A DNA stretch of 64,000 bases from Streptomyces sp. 1222.5 (GTDB lineage Bacteria; Actinomycetota; Actinomycetes; Streptomycetales; Streptomycetaceae): positions 2,232,001-2,296,000 of the forward strand of contig NZ_FNSZ01000001.1 in the NCBI RefSeq assembly GCF_900105245.1, read 5' to 3'. The notes below the pieces were generated by a model. That model had not been told where the DNA came from, did not search any database, and saw only the letters and a program-made list of their open reading frames with translations. Positions 44,089-53,404 of the stretch are shown piece after piece. How positions within the stretch are numbered: position 1 is the stretch's first letter; every line of letters starts with the position of its first letter. The position numbers and the translations under genes are program-made.

Positions 44089-44484
44089 ATGTTCCGAGGT
44101 CCGACGGCCCGGGCTCTGTTCGCCCTCCTCGCCGTGGCACTGTTCGCGCTTCACCTCGTCGCCCCCGCGGGAACCTTCGCAGCCGCGCACACGGCCGGTC
44201 AGCCACTGGCCATGACCGAGCCCGGAAACCCCTCCCCCGCGATACCGGTGCGCGACGGGGCGGACACGTTCCGCGATCCGGGCCGCCCCGGTGGACCCGT
44301 GGGCCTTCCGCACGTCCGTGACCGGCAGCGCGGCTCGGCCTCCGGCTGGGCCCAGGAACACCCGCTGATACCCGGCCGGGCGGCCGAGGCGGACCCGTCG
44401 GACACCTCCGGCGCCCCGCGGCACGCCCTCCCCGGCACCTCCAGAGCGCACACCCCGGCAGCGCTCCAGGTCTTCCGCTGCTGA
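44089..44484 (+). CDS. Small secreted protein of unknown function
   Basis: 131 aa from the ATG at 44089, with GAAGGGGGG upstream. A clear signal peptide (ALFALLAVALFALHLVAPAGTFAAA) then a hydrophilic, Pro/Gly/Arg-rich, probably disordered mature part with one Cys, the C-terminal residue. No motif recognised. It precedes the carbonic anhydrase gene by 78 bp on the same strand and lies just after a palindrome/direct-repeat region, so it may be the first gene of that operon. Confidence 0.7.
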   Translation: MFRGPTARALFALLAVALFALHLVAPAGTFAAAHTAGQPLAMTEPGNPSPAIPVRDGADTFRDPGRPGGPVGLPHVRDRQRGSASGWAQEHPLIPGRAAEADPSDTSGAPRHALPGTSRAHTPAALQVFRC

Positions 44485-44562
44485 GGTTCGTGCCGCTCTC
44501 CCCCCACAACCGTCGTGCACGTCCGACGCGCCGGTGCGGCGCGCCAGGAGGAACCCACACGC

Positions 44563-45141
44563 ATGCAGCCCCTCATCGACAACGCCCGTACCTTCGGACA
44601 GCGCCCTGAGGAGTTCGCCGAGCTCGCCGAAGGCCAGTCCCCTCAGGTCCTCTTCATCACCTGCTCCGACTCCCGGGTCGTGCCGGCCCTGATCACGGGC
44701 GCCCGCCCCGGCGAGCTGTTCGAGCTGCGCACCGCGGGCAACATCGTCCCGCCCCATGCCTCGCGGCACCCCACGAGCGAGGCCGCCACCATCGAATACG
44801 CCGTCGAGGTGCTCGGCGTCCGCGACATCGTCGTCTGCGGTCACTCGCACTGCGGCGCGGTCGGCGCACTGGTGCGCGGCGACGACCTCACCGCCGTACC
44901 CGCCGTGCGCGACTGGCTCGCGCACGCCACCCCGCGCCCGGCCGGCGCGGCCGAGGACCCGGAGGTCGCCGAGGGCGTCCAGAGCCACGTCCTGACCCAG
45001 CTGCTGCGGCTGCGCTCGTACCCCTGCGTCCAGCGGAGGCTGGCCCAGGGCGTGCTCGGCCTGCACGCCTGGTACTACGAGGTGCACACCGGCGCCGTAC
45101 GGACGCACCGCCCGCAGACCGACACCTTCGAGTCCCTGTGA
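44563..45141 (+). CDS. Beta-class carbonic anhydrase
   Basis: 192 aa from the ATG at 44563, with CAGGAGGA upstream. Zinc ligands are C34 (FITCSDSRVVP, with the Asp36-Arg38 dyad), H94 and C97 (CGHSHCGAVGAL). It interconverts CO2 and bicarbonate in the cytoplasm. Its stop overlaps the SulP start by 4 bp, so the two are translationally coupled; this pairing suggests that the SulP protein carries bicarbonate and CA supplies or consumes it. Confidence 0.95.
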   Translation: MQPLIDNARTFGQRPEEFAELAEGQSPQVLFITCSDSRVVPALITGARPGELFELRTAGNIVPPHASRHPTSEAATIEYAVEVLGVRDIVVCGHSHCGAVGALVRGDDLTAVPAVRDWLAHATPRPAGAAEDPEVAEGVQSHVLTQLLRLRSYPCVQRRLAQGVLGLHAWYYEVHTGAVRTHRPQTDTFESL

Positions 45142-46664
45142 GCGCGCCGATGACCAGTGACCGCAGCCTCACCTCCCGTTTCCCTCACCTCCGGCACGAC
45201 TTCGCCGCGTCCCTCGTGGTCTTCCTGGTCGCCCTGCCGCTCTGCGTCGGGGTGGCCGTGGCCTCCGGTGTCCCGGCCGAACTGGGCCTCGTCACCGGCA
45301 TCGTGGGCGGCATCGTCACCGGGCTGATGCGCGGCAGCAGCCTCCAGGTGTCGGGGCCGGCGGCCGGCATGACCGTGCTCGTCTTCGAGGCGGTCAAGGA
45401 GTTCAACCTGCCCGTGCTCGGCGTGATCGTGCTCGCCGCCGGCCTGCTCCAGGTGGCCATGGGCGCCCTGGGACTCGGCCGCTGGTTCCGCGCCATCTCG
45501 GTCTCCGTCGTGGAGGGCATGCTGGCCGGAATCGGTCTGGTGCTCATCGCCGGACAGCTGTTCCCGGCGCTGGCGGCGAAGGCGCCCGACTCCGGTCTGG
45601 GCAAGATCGCCGGGCTGCCCCGCGCGTTCCTGGACGCCCTCGGCGACGGAAGGGCACTCGCCTCCCTCGCGGTGTGCGCGGGCACGGTCGCGGTGCTCGT
45701 GCTGTGGAAGCTCGCCCCGGCGAGGGTGCGCGCGCTGCCGGGTCCGCTGGCCGCGGTCGGTCTCGCCACCCTGGCCGCGTACCTGCTGAACCTGCGGGTG
45801 GCCACGGTCGAGGTGAAGGGGCTGCTGGGCTCGATCCAGCCGCCGCCGGTGAGCGCCTTCGGCGAACTGGCCGGCGTCGGCGTCCTCGGCACGATCATCG
45901 CCTTCACCCTGATCGCGTCCGCCGAGTCGCTGTTCAGCGCGGCGGCCGTGGACCGGCTGCACTCCGGTCCGCGCACCCGGTACGACCGGGAACTCATCGC
46001 CCAGGGCACCGGCAACACGGTGTGCGGGCTGCTGGGCGCGCTGCCGATGACCGCGGTGATCGTGCGCAGCGCGGCCAACGTCCAGGCGGGCGCCCGTACG
46101 AAGGCCTCCCGGGTGATGCACGGCGTGTGGCTGCTGCTGTTCGCCGCGCTGCTGCCCGGCGTGCTCGCGTACATCCCGATCCCGGCCCTCGCCGGCATCC
46201 TGATCCACTCCGGCGCCAAGCTGGTGCCGGTGCGGACGCTGGCCGCGCTGTGGCGGGAGAACCGGGGCGAGGCGCTGATCCTGTCCGTCACCGCCGTGTC
46301 CATCGTGGCGGTCAGCATGTTCGAGGGCGTGCTGATCGGCCTGGCACTGGCCGTGGTCAAGACGGCGTGGGAGGCCTCGCACATCCGCCTGGAGGTCGCG
46401 GACAAGGGCGCGGGGCCGGTCGAGGCCCACCTCTCGGGCAACGCCACGTTCCTGAGGCTGCCGAAGATCCTGGACAGCCTGGAGTCGCTGCCCCAGGACC
46501 GCCCGGTCCGCCTCGACCTCTCCGGCCTCCACCACCTGGACCACGCCTGTCGCACCGCCCTGGAGAACTGGGCCGAGCGGCACAGCGCGGCGGGGACCGA
46601 GCCGGTGCAGGTCACGATCCCGGCGGCGCGCGGACACGAGCCGGCGAAGGCGAGAACGGCCTGA
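45138..46664 (+). CDS. SulP family anion (probably bicarbonate) transporter
   Basis: 508 aa from a GTG at 45138. About 10-12 hydrophobic helices; early motif FAASLVVFLVALPLCVGVAVASG and LQVSGPAAGMTVLV are SulP signatures. A shortened C-terminal STAS-like segment (RPVRLDLSGLHHLDHACRTALENW) follows. SulP proteins move sulfate, bicarbonate or organic anions. Coupling to carbonic anhydrase favours bicarbonate, as in other CA-SulP pairs; direct evidence of specificity is not in the sequence. A terminator follows. Confidence 0.93.
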   Translation: MSAPMTSDRSLTSRFPHLRHDFAASLVVFLVALPLCVGVAVASGVPAELGLVTGIVGGIVTGLMRGSSLQVSGPAAGMTVLVFEAVKEFNLPVLGVIVLAAGLLQVAMGALGLGRWFRAISVSVVEGMLAGIGLVLIAGQLFPALAAKAPDSGLGKIAGLPRAFLDALGDGRALASLAVCAGTVAVLVLWKLAPARVRALPGPLAAVGLATLAAYLLNLRVATVEVKGLLGSIQPPPVSAFGELAGVGVLGTIIAFTLIASAESLFSAAAVDRLHSGPRTRYDRELIAQGTGNTVCGLLGALPMTAVIVRSAANVQAGARTKASRVMHGVWLLLFAALLPGVLAYIPIPALAGILIHSGAKLVPVRTLAALWRENRGEALILSVTAVSIVAVSMFEGVLIGLALAVVKTAWEASHIRLEVADKGAGPVEAHLSGNATFLRLPKILDSLESLPQDRPVRLDLSGLHHLDHACRTALENWAERHSAAGTEPVQVTIPAARGHEPAKARTA

Positions 46665-46684
46665 CCCCGGCCCGTCCACGCGCC

Positions 46685-46719
46685 TGTCGCGCGGCTCGCC
46701 TCCGGGCGGCCGCGCGACA
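46685..46719. terminator. Terminator after the CA-SulP operon
   Basis: 11-bp perfect stem (46685-46695 with 46709-46719) with a 13-nt loop, starting 20 bases after the SulP stop. Confidence 0.65.
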
Positions 46720-46835
46720 CGGCCGGTGGCGGGCACCCGGTGTCCGCCGCCGGCGCGGGCCCATGGCTTCCACCCCGACCCCGGGCATATCGTTGCAGGA
46801 GCGGACAGAACAGACCTCTGAACGAGGAGGTCATC

Positions 46836-47849
46836 ATGCTCCAGGAAGTGCTGGGCGCCATCGCCGCCGCGGGCGCCGTCGGAACCGTCTATCTCGCGAT
46901 GGCCGCACGGGTGGTCAAGCAGTACGAACGCGGCGTCCTGTTCCGGCTCGGCCGGGTCGCGGGTGACGTACGGGACCCGGGCCTGACGCTGGTCATCCCC
47001 TTCGTCGACCGGCTGCACAAGATCAACATGCAGATCGTGACGCTGCCGATCCCCGCCCAGGAGGGCATCACCCGGGACAACGTCACCGTCCGCGTGGACG
47101 CGGTCGTCTACTTCCGGGTGATGGACCCGACGAGCGCGCTGGTGAAGGTCGAGGACTACAAGTTCGCCGTGTCGCAGATGGCCCAGACCTCACTGCGCTC
47201 GATCATCGGCAAGAGCGACCTCGACGACCTGCTCTCCAACCGGGAGAAGCTCAACCAGGGCCTGGAGCTGATGATCGACAGCCCGGCCGTGGGCTGGGGC
47301 ATCCAGGTGGACCGGGTGGAGATCAAGGACGTCTCCCTGCCGGACACGATGAAGCGGTCGATGGCCCGGCAGGCCGAGGCCGACCGGGAACGCCGGGCCC
47401 GGATCATCAACGCCGACGCCGAACTCCAGGCCTCCAAGAAGCTCGCGGAGGCCGCCCAGCAGATGTCCGGCACGCCGACGGCGCTCCAGCTGCGGCTGCT
47501 CCAGACGGTGATGGCGGTCGCGGCCGAGAAGAACTCCACGCTGGTGCTGCCCATCCCCGTGGAACTGCTGCACTTCCTGGAGCGGGGCGGGCAGCAGGGC
47601 ACACCGGGCACCGGCGGGGAGCGGCGGCAGCCGCCGCCGGAGGCCGCCGCCCTCCCTGAGACGCTCCCCGAGGACCTGGCGGAGGACGTCCCCGAGCAGC
47701 CCGCCCCCAACGGCGACCCGGCCCGGCCGGGCATCGCCGCGCTCCCGGACAGCCTGCCGGAGGGGCTCGCGGAGCAGCCCGCCCCCAACGGCGGCGGAGG
47801 GGCAGGCTCCGCGCAGGGGCCACGGGAACGGCTGCCGAAGCAGACGTGA
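46836..47849 (+). CDS. SPFH/slipin (stomatin-like) membrane protein
   Basis: 337 aa from the ATG at 46836 (AACGAGGAGG upstream). A short N-terminal helix (LGAIAAAGAVGTVYLAMAA), then the SPFH domain (VVKQYERGVLFRLGRV to DVSLPDTMKRSMARQ), a coiled coil (AEADRERRARIINADAELQASKKLAEAAQQM), and IPVELLHFLE. Slipins oligomerise into membrane microdomains and often stabilise proteases or transporters. The C-terminal about 70 residues are an unusual Pro/Glu/Asn tail with a duplicated EQPAPNG unit. No NfeD partner gene is adjacent, which is unusual for slipins. Confidence 0.92.
   Translation: MLQEVLGAIAAAGAVGTVYLAMAARVVKQYERGVLFRLGRVAGDVRDPGLTLVIPFVDRLHKINMQIVTLPIPAQEGITRDNVTVRVDAVVYFRVMDPTSALVKVEDYKFAVSQMAQTSLRSIIGKSDLDDLLSNREKLNQGLELMIDSPAVGWGIQVDRVEIKDVSLPDTMKRSMARQAEADRERRARIINADAELQASKKLAEAAQQMSGTPTALQLRLLQTVMAVAAEKNSTLVLPIPVELLHFLERGGQQGTPGTGGERRQPPPEAAALPETLPEDLAEDVPEQPAPNGDPARPGIAALPDSLPEGLAEQPAPNGGGGAGSAQGPRERLPKQT
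47694..47793 (+). repeat. Duplicated 22-bp element in the SPFH gene tail
   Basis: Identical 22-bp copies at 47694-47715 and 47772-47793, period 78 bp (26 codons), in frame, encoding EQPAPNG; the preceding residues ALPETLPEDLAE and ALPDSLPEGLAE are also related. Confidence 0.9.
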
Positions 47850-47877
47850 GCGGTGACCGGTGGGGTACCCGGCGGGC

Positions 47878-49404
47878 ATGCACGAGCAGCGCAGGGTCAC
47901 CGACTCGTACTGGCTGACGACCGCCCCCGGGCCGTCCCGTCCCTCGCTGGCCGGGGACGTCGACGTCGACGTGGCGGTGGTCGGCGCGGGCATGGCCGGC
48001 ATCAGCACCGCCCACGAACTGACCCGTGCCGGCCTGCGGGTGGCGGTCCTGGAGGCCGGCCGGGTCGCCGGCGGCGTCACCGGGTTCACCACCGCCAAGC
48101 TGACCGCGCAGCACACGCTCGTCTACGACCGGCTGCGCCGCACGCGCGGGCCCGAGGGGGCGCGGCTGTACGCCCGTTCGCAGTCCGAGGCGATCGAGCA
48201 CGCGGCGATGCTGGTGGCCGAGCTGGGGATCGAATGCGAGTGGGAGGTGCGGGACGCCTACACCTACGTGCGGGACCGGGAGCGCGCCGAGGAGGTGCGG
48301 GCCGAGGCGGAGGCCGCGCGGGAGGCGGGGCTGCCGGCCACGTTCGTGACCAGGACGGGGCTGCCGTTCCCGGTGGCGGGCGCGGTCCGGGTCGCCGAGC
48401 AGGCCCAGTTCCATCCGGTCAAGTACCTGCGGGCGCTCACCGCCGACCTCGTCGCGCGCGGCGGGCAGGTGTACGAGGAGACGCGGGTCGTCGGACTGCA
48501 GGAGGGCGGGGAGCCCTGCCGTCTGACGACGGAGGCGGGTCACACGGTGACCGCCCGGGACGTCGTGATCGCCACGCACTATCCGGTGTTCGACCGGGCT
48601 CTGCTGTTCGCCCGGCTGTCGCCGCGCAGGGAACTCGTCGTCGCGGGCCCGCTGGGCGACGGCCTGGACCCGGCGGGCATGTACATCACCCCCGAGGAGA
48701 ACACCCGCTCGGTGCGCACCGCGCCGTACGGCGCGGACGGTCAGCGGCTGCTCGTCGTCACGGGCGAGCACTTCACCCCGGGCACCGGCGATCCGCAGGC
48801 GGGCTTCGACCGGCTCGCCGGCTGGGCCGAGGTGCACTTCCCCGGCGTGAGGCTCGACCACGCCTGGGCCACCCAGGACAACGAGTCGACCGACACCGTG
48901 CCGCTGGTCGGCCCCTTCCACCCGGGCGCCCGCCACACCTACGTGGCCACGGGCTTCGGCGGCTGGGGCCTGAGCGGCGGCATCATGGCCGGGCTGCTGC
49001 TGACCGCGCTGATCACCGGCCGTGACAGCGCCTGGCGCGAGCTGTACGACCCGCGTCGGCTGAAGTCCGTGGTGCGCGAGGCGCCGTCGCTGCTGAAGAC
49101 GCAGGCGGAGGTGGCCCGGCACTTCGTCGGCGACCGCCTGAAGCCGGCGGCGTCCGTGGACGATCTGGCCCCCGGGGACGGCGCGCTGGTCCGGGCCGGC
49201 GGCGAGCGGCTCGCCGTGCACCGCGACGAGGAGGGCGATCTGCACGCCGTGTCGGCCCGCTGCACCCATCTGGGCTGCCTGGTCGCCTTCAACCGGGCCG
49301 AGCGCGCCTGGGAGTGCCCCTGTCACGGCTCCCGCTTCGACGTGGACGGCTCGGTGCTCCAGGGACCGGCGGTCAAGCCGCTGGAGCAGCACGATCTCGG
49401 CTGA
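47878..49404 (+). CDS. FAD-dependent oxidoreductase with C-terminal Rieske [2Fe-2S] domain
   Basis: 508 aa from the ATG at 47878. The N-terminal DAO-type FAD domain has [17 protein letters not shown] and [15 protein letters not shown]; the C-terminal Rieske domain (about 415-508) has CTHLGC and CPCHGSRFD with all four ligands. This architecture (YhfW-like) appears in many bacteria; the electron partner and substrate are unknown. Dehydrogenase for a secondary amine or amino acid is plausible. It follows the SPFH gene by 28 bp and may be co-transcribed. Confidence 0.92.
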   Translation: MHEQRRVTDSYWLTTAPGPSRPSLAGDVDVDVAVVGAGMAGISTAHELTRAGLRVAVLEAGRVAGGVTGFTTAKLTAQHTLVYDRLRRTRGPEGARLYARSQSEAIEHAAMLVAELGIECEWEVRDAYTYVRDRERAEEVRAEAEAAREAGLPATFVTRTGLPFPVAGAVRVAEQAQFHPVKYLRALTADLVARGGQVYEETRVVGLQEGGEPCRLTTEAGHTVTARDVVIATHYPVFDRALLFARLSPRRELVVAGPLGDGLDPAGMYITPEENTRSVRTAPYGADGQRLLVVTGEHFTPGTGDPQAGFDRLAGWAEVHFPGVRLDHAWATQDNESTDTVPLVGPFHPGARHTYVATGFGGWGLSGGIMAGLLLTALITGRDSAWRELYDPRRLKSVVREAPSLLKTQAEVARHFVGDRLKPAASVDDLAPGDGALVRAGGERLAVHRDEEGDLHAVSARCTHLGCLVAFNRAERAWECPCHGSRFDVDGSVLQGPAVKPLEQHDLG

Positions 49405-49485
49405 CCGGTGACCGACGGCCCGCCGCGCGGGTGACCGTGCCGCCGCGCCACGGGACATATCACCATACAAACGTGCATTCAGTCC

Positions 49486-49498
49486 TACGTTCGTACGG
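49486..49498 (+). promoter_or_regulatory. Possible -10 for leaderless deacetylase mRNA
   Basis: TACGTT (49486-49491) matches TAnnnT, placed so that transcription would start at the GTG at 49498. No Shine-Dalgarno is visible upstream of that GTG. Confidence 0.4.
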
Positions 49499-50346
49499 TG
49501 ATCCCACTTGCACGCCGTCTCACCGCCGTCTGCGCCCTGGGCGCGGCTCTCACCGCCTGCGGCACCGCGGGCCCCGCGGGTACCGCGCACCCGGCCAAGT
49601 CGCCCGTGTCCTCCTCCCCGTCCCCGGCCCGCCCGCCGCTGCTCGCCCCGGGTCCGGGCGGTCTGACCCCGGTCTTCGAGCACGGTCCGCGCACCCTGGG
49701 CAAGACCGTCGCACTGACCTTCGACGCCGACATGACCGCCGACGAGGGTCGCCGCGCGGCCTCCGGCGAGCACTTCGACAACCCGGGCCTCATCGCCGCC
49801 CTGCGTGCGCTGAAGGTGCCGGCGACCGTCTTCATGACGGGCCGCTGGGCCGACCAGTACCCGGCCGAGGCCCGCAGCCTCGGCCACGAGGCGCAGTTCG
49901 AGGTCGCCAACCACTCCTACAGCCACTACGCGTTCACCGACGACTGCTACGGCCTGCCGACCGTCGGCGCGGACCGGATGCGGTCGGACGTCGAGCGGGC
50001 CTACACCTCCCTCCGCAAGGCGGGCGTGCCGAAGCCGATGCCGTACTTCCGCTTCCCGGGCGGCTGCTACGACCAGCAGGCCCTGCGCGCGCTGAGCGGG
50101 CTCGGGGTGACCGCGGTGCAATGGGACGTGGTGAGCGGTGACGCGTTCGCCACGGACGCCGACGCGGTGGTCCGGCAGGTCCTGGACGGGGTGAAGCCGG
50201 GCTCGGTGGTCGTCATGCACTGCACCCGCAGCGCCGCCCCGACGACCGAGCGGGTCGTCCGGTCCGTGGTGCCGGAACTGCGCAAGCGCGGCTACCGCTT
50301 CGTCAAGGTCTCCGAGCTGATCGGCGAGAGCGGCGGACACCGCTGA
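49498..50346 (+). CDS. Polysaccharide deacetylase lipoprotein (CE4/NodB)
   Basis: 282 aa from a GTG at 49498. The signal peptide ends in lipobox ALTAC, so it is membrane-tethered outside. NodB motifs: LTFDADMT (motif 1), NHSYSHYAF (metal H-x3-H), YFRFPGGCYD (motif 3), and VVVMHCTR (motif 5 His). It deacetylates N-acetylglucosamine or related sugars in peptidoglycan or chitin-like polymers. The start has no SD and may be leaderless. Specificity is unknown. Confidence 0.92.
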   Translation: MIPLARRLTAVCALGAALTACGTAGPAGTAHPAKSPVSSSPSPARPPLLAPGPGGLTPVFEHGPRTLGKTVALTFDADMTADEGRRAASGEHFDNPGLIAALRALKVPATVFMTGRWADQYPAEARSLGHEAQFEVANHSYSHYAFTDDCYGLPTVGADRMRSDVERAYTSLRKAGVPKPMPYFRFPGGCYDQQALRALSGLGVTAVQWDVVSGDAFATDADAVVRQVLDGVKPGSVVVMHCTRSAAPTTERVVRSVVPELRKRGYRFVKVSELIGESGGHR

Positions 50347-50364
50347 GCGTCCTACGCTGGGAGC

Positions 50365-50547
50365 ATGAGCGACGAGGACTACTGCACGATCGCCGACGCC
50401 ACGAAGCCGCCGAGGGCCGACGGGCCGCCGTACGCGCAGTGCGTGCTGTGCCGGGAGCCGACGGAGTACCCGGAGTCGTACAAGGGCATCACGCTCTGCC
50501 CGGTGTGCGAGTGGCAGGAGGCGCAGCGCACCGCCTGCTCGGGGTGA
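50365..50547 (+). CDS. Small four-cysteine (zinc-ribbon-like) protein
   Basis: 60 aa with two CxxC pairs, CVLC and CPVC, 15 residues apart, which suits a zinc ribbon. An additional Cys is near each end (residues 7 and 58). The core PTEYPESYKGITLCPVCEW resembles small zinc-binding modules. Probably a DNA/RNA- or protein-binding peptide. It starts 18 bp after the deacetylase stop with GGGAG upstream of the ATG and may be cotranscribed. Function unknown. Confidence 0.72.
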   Translation: MSDEDYCTIADATKPPRADGPPYAQCVLCREPTEYPESYKGITLCPVCEWQEAQRTACSG

Positions 50548-50574
50548 CCGGCTGCCGGGCGCAGCCGCGGCGCG

Positions 50575-51015
50575 TCAGCGGGGCATGCCCCGGCTCAGCT
50601 CCGCCGCCCGCGCCCGCAGGTCCGCCGCCCACGCTCCGCCCTCGGCCGGTCCGGACATCCCGGTACGGGCCGAGACCTGGACGTCCGGCAGCGGGCCGTC
50701 CGGGACGGCTTCGAGCCCTGCCCAGTCCACGGGGACGCCGGCGCGCCCGGCGAGGACCAGCACGGTGGCGACGAACCCCTCGGACAGGGCCAGCAGCACG
50801 GAGTGTCCGGTGCGGCGGTGCCGGGCGAGGAGGGTGTGGGTGAAGACGCCGAGGACGACGGGGTCGACCTGGCACTCGTCGTTCTCCATCGGCCCGAGGC
50901 CCGACGGCAGCCCCAGCTCCGCCTCGAAGACCGCCACCTGGCGCAGGAAGAGCCGCGCGGCCCCGTCGGAGGGGTTCCACAGCGTCTCGTCACCGATGTC
51001 GAAGTACTGACTCAT
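50575..51015 (-). CDS. DUF6086-like conserved Streptomyces protein
   Basis: 146 aa from the ATG at 51015. The N-terminus (MSQYFDIGDETLWNPSDGA) and the block AVFEAELGLPSGLGPMENDEC match what I recall of DUF6086. Soluble, with a hydrophobic middle (SVLLALSEGFVATVLVLAGRAG). No catalytic motif. Such proteins occur in many paralogues in Streptomyces; the function is unknown. It converges on the small zinc-ribbon gene and is divergent from the Pth2-like gene. Confidence 0.72.
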   Translation of the reverse strand: MSQYFDIGDETLWNPSDGAARLFLRQVAVFEAELGLPSGLGPMENDECQVDPVVLGVFTHTLLARHRRTGHSVLLALSEGFVATVLVLAGRAGVPVDWAGLEAVPDGPLPDVQVSARTGMSGPAEGGAWAADLRARAAELSRGMPR

Positions 51016-51162
51016 CCCGGTCCCCCGCCCGTCGATCCGGAGTGGATCAAAAGTTGATCAAGAGAGCAGAGTAGTCGGCCGGTCCGGTGCGGGGCGCCGG
51101 AATCCCCTCCACGCGGAACGCGCGTTGATCGGCGGGTCGGCGGCTTCGTAGGGTGGGCTGTC

Positions 51163-51879
51163 GTGAGCCACGTTCCCACCTCCGGTGACAGTCCCTTCCA
51201 GGCCGAGCGCACTCCCCGCGACGAGGCACCGCAGTTCGTTCTGCCTCTCGTCGTGCGGATCGAGCGCGGCGCGCCGCCCGCCCGTACCGACGCTCTGGAG
51301 ACGGCCGCCCGTGCCGTGCTCCAGCTGCTCGGCGACGCACGGGCGCACGGCGACGGCGAGTGGGCCGAGGCCGTCCGGAACTGGGAGGACGCCCGGATCC
51401 GCAAGGTCGTCCGGCGGGCCCGCGGTGCCGAGTGGCGGCGCGCCGAGGCGCTGCCGGGGATCACGGTGACCGGCAAGTCCGCGGAGGTCCGGGTCTTCCC
51501 GCCGGTCCCGCTGGACGGCTGGCCCAAGGAGCTGGCCAAGCTCCAGGTGTCGGGCACGGAGCTGGACGACCCGGAACCGCCCGCCGCGGCGGACCCGGGC
51601 CGGCCCGTGCTGTGGCTCAACCCGGAGCTGCGGATGTCGGCCGGCAAGACGATGGCCCAGGCCGGGCACGGCGCCCAGCTGGCGTGGTGGGCGCTGTCCG
51701 ACGCCGAGCGCGCCGCCTGGCGGGACGCCGGCTTCCCGCTCTCCGTCCGCACCGCCGAACCCGCCGACTGGGCCCGGCTGACCGGTGGCGGGCTGCCCCT
51801 GGTCCGGGACGCCGGTTTCACGGAGATCGCACCGGGCTCCTGCACGGTCGTCGCCGACCACCCGGCGCTCCACCGCTGA
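51163..51879 (+). CDS. Peptidyl-tRNA hydrolase (PTH2)-like protein
   Basis: 238 aa from a GTG at 51163. The C-terminal half is PTH2-like: [27 protein letters not shown] contains the Lys-Gln-His pattern (MSxGKxxAQxxHA) of archaeal/eukaryotic Pth2, and the end has [13 protein letters not shown]. The N-terminal half ([23 protein letters not shown]) looks like a degenerate related unit, possibly a duplicated fold. The canonical bacterial Pth1 should be elsewhere, so this is an accessory enzyme. Confidence 0.8.
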   Translation: MSHVPTSGDSPFQAERTPRDEAPQFVLPLVVRIERGAPPARTDALETAARAVLQLLGDARAHGDGEWAEAVRNWEDARIRKVVRRARGAEWRRAEALPGITVTGKSAEVRVFPPVPLDGWPKELAKLQVSGTELDDPEPPAAADPGRPVLWLNPELRMSAGKTMAQAGHGAQLAWWALSDAERAAWRDAGFPLSVRTAEPADWARLTGGGLPLVRDAGFTEIAPGSCTVVADHPALHR

Positions 51880-52021
51880 GGCGAACCGGGCGGGGACCCT
51901 CCGCGCCGGAACCTCAAATGTTGCTCTGAACACGCCGGCGACGGGGTTCGGGGCCGCCCGCCGGGGCCATACCCCCGTCACTCGGCGCACGAGCACCGCG
52001 CCTGGAGGAGGGGGAGGCGCC

Positions 52022-53404
52022 ATGCGGCGACTGGGCACGGGGATCGGCTGGCGGCCGGAGATCGCGGACGCCGTGGAACGCATGCCGGGCATCGACTGGG
52101 TGGAGGCGGTGGCGGAGAACCTCTGCCCGGGCCACCTCCCCGAGTCGCTGCGGCGGCTGCGCGAGCGGGGCGTGACGGTGATCCCGCACGGCGTCTCCCT
52201 CGGCCTCGGCGGCGCGGACCGCCCCGACGAGGGGCGGCTGACGGCGCTGGCCGAGCGGGCGGAGGCGCTCGGCGCCCCCCTGGTCACCGAGCACATCGCG
52301 TTCGTCCGGGCGGGCGGTGCGCTCACCGCGTCCCCGCGTCTCGAAGCGGGCCATCTGCTGCCCGTGCCGCGTACCCGGGACGCCCTGGACGTGCTGTGCG
52401 AGAACGTGCGCATCGCGCAGGACGCGCTGCCGGTGCCGCTCGCCGTGGAGAACATCGCCGCGCTGTTCTCCTGGCCGGGTGAGGAACTGACCGAGGGGCA
52501 GTTCCTGTCCGAACTGGTCGAGCGGACCGGGGTACGGCTGCTCATCGACGTGGCCAACCTGCACACCAATCACGTCAACCGGGGCGAGGACCCGGCGCAG
52601 GCGCTGGCCGCGCTGCCGCTGGAGGCGATCGCCTACGTCCATGTCGCGGGCGGTTTCGAGCGGGACGGCGTCTGGCACGACAGCCACGCGCACCCGGTGC
52701 CGGCCCCGGTCCTCGATCTGCTGACCGACCTCGCCTCCCGGATCGCCCCGCCGGGCGTCCTGCTGGAACGCGACGAGAACTTCCCGGAACCGGCGGAACT
52801 GGAGCGGGAGTTGACCGCGATCCGGGGCGCGGTCCGCGAGGGGCGCGCACGGGCGGCCGACGGCACGGCTCCCGCGGCCGGCCCCCCGGCCGGCTCTCCA
52901 GCCGGCTCTCCGACCGGCTCTCCGGGCGATTCGGCGGGCGGCTCGGCGGGCGGGGGTGTCGCGGTCCTCACGCGGACGGCGGCGGGAGTGGGCACCCGGG
53001 AGGCGACCAGGGAACGGCTGGGGGTCGCGCAGGCCGCCGTACTGTCCGCGCTGGTCGCCGGGACGCCGGTGCCGGAGGGGTTCGACCGGGTGCGGATGGG
53101 GGTGCAGGCGCGGGCGCTCGCGGCGAAGCGGGCCGGCGTGGTGGCGAAGGTGGCCCCCGAGCTTCCGGAGATCCTGGGCGCGGGATACCGGCCGGCGTTC
53201 CTGGAGTACGCCCGGACGCGGCCGATGAGCGAGGGCTACCGGCGGGACGCGCTGGACTTCGCCGGTCACCTGCTGCGCACCGCGCCGCCCGCCGAGGCGG
53301 CGGCCCAACGGGACCTGCGGAACTGGTGGCTGGACCGGGCGGGCCCGGCCCCCCGCCCCCGCGGCCCGGTGGCACGGGCACGGGCGCTGCTGCGGAGGGG
53401 CTGA
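52022..53404 (+). CDS. DUF692 (MNIO) enzyme fused to a C-terminal partner-like domain
   Basis: 460 aa from the ATG at 52022 (GGAGGAGGGGGAGG upstream). The TIM-barrel DUF692 domain (1-270) has candidate iron ligands H56, E90-H91, E143-N144, D176, N179, H181, H184, H207, D220, H222 and E249. MNIOs (MbnB, TglH family) are multinuclear iron oxygenases that modify cysteine or other residues in peptides with help from a partner protein. Here a Gly/Ser/Pro linker (about 285-312) leads to a helical C-terminal domain ([36 protein letters not shown]) that looks like the HvfC/MbnC-type partner fused in one chain. No precursor gene is obvious. First of a three-gene run. Confidence 0.85.
   Translation: MRRLGTGIGWRPEIADAVERMPGIDWVEAVAENLCPGHLPESLRRLRERGVTVIPHGVSLGLGGADRPDEGRLTALAERAEALGAPLVTEHIAFVRAGGALTASPRLEAGHLLPVPRTRDALDVLCENVRIAQDALPVPLAVENIAALFSWPGEELTEGQFLSELVERTGVRLLIDVANLHTNHVNRGEDPAQALAALPLEAIAYVHVAGGFERDGVWHDSHAHPVPAPVLDLLTDLASRIAPPGVLLERDENFPEPAELERELTAIRGAVREGRARAADGTAPAAGPPAGSPAGSPTGSPGDSAGGSAGGGVAVLTRTAAGVGTREATRERLGVAQAAVLSALVAGTPVPEGFDRVRMGVQARALAAKRAGVVAKVAPELPEILGAGYRPAFLEYARTRPMSEGYRRDALDFAGHLLRTAPPAEAAAQRDLRNWWLDRAGPAPRPRGPVARARALLRRG
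52890..52923 (+). repeat. 12-bp tandem repeat in the MNIO linker
   Basis: CCGGCTCTCC at 52890-52899, 52902-52911 and 52914-52923; encodes repeated Ala/Thr-Gly-Ser-Pro in the interdomain linker. Confidence 0.85.

Noticed and set aside
44014..45108. 364-aa minus-strand frame across the small secreted protein and carbonic anhydrase
   Set aside because: Lacks a Shine-Dalgarno and overlaps a gene with all zinc ligands in place.
47407..50340. 977-aa open frame on the minus strand
   Set aside because: Runs antisense across the SPFH, FAD-Rieske and deacetylase genes, whose motifs are intact. Long antisense frames are expected at this GC content.
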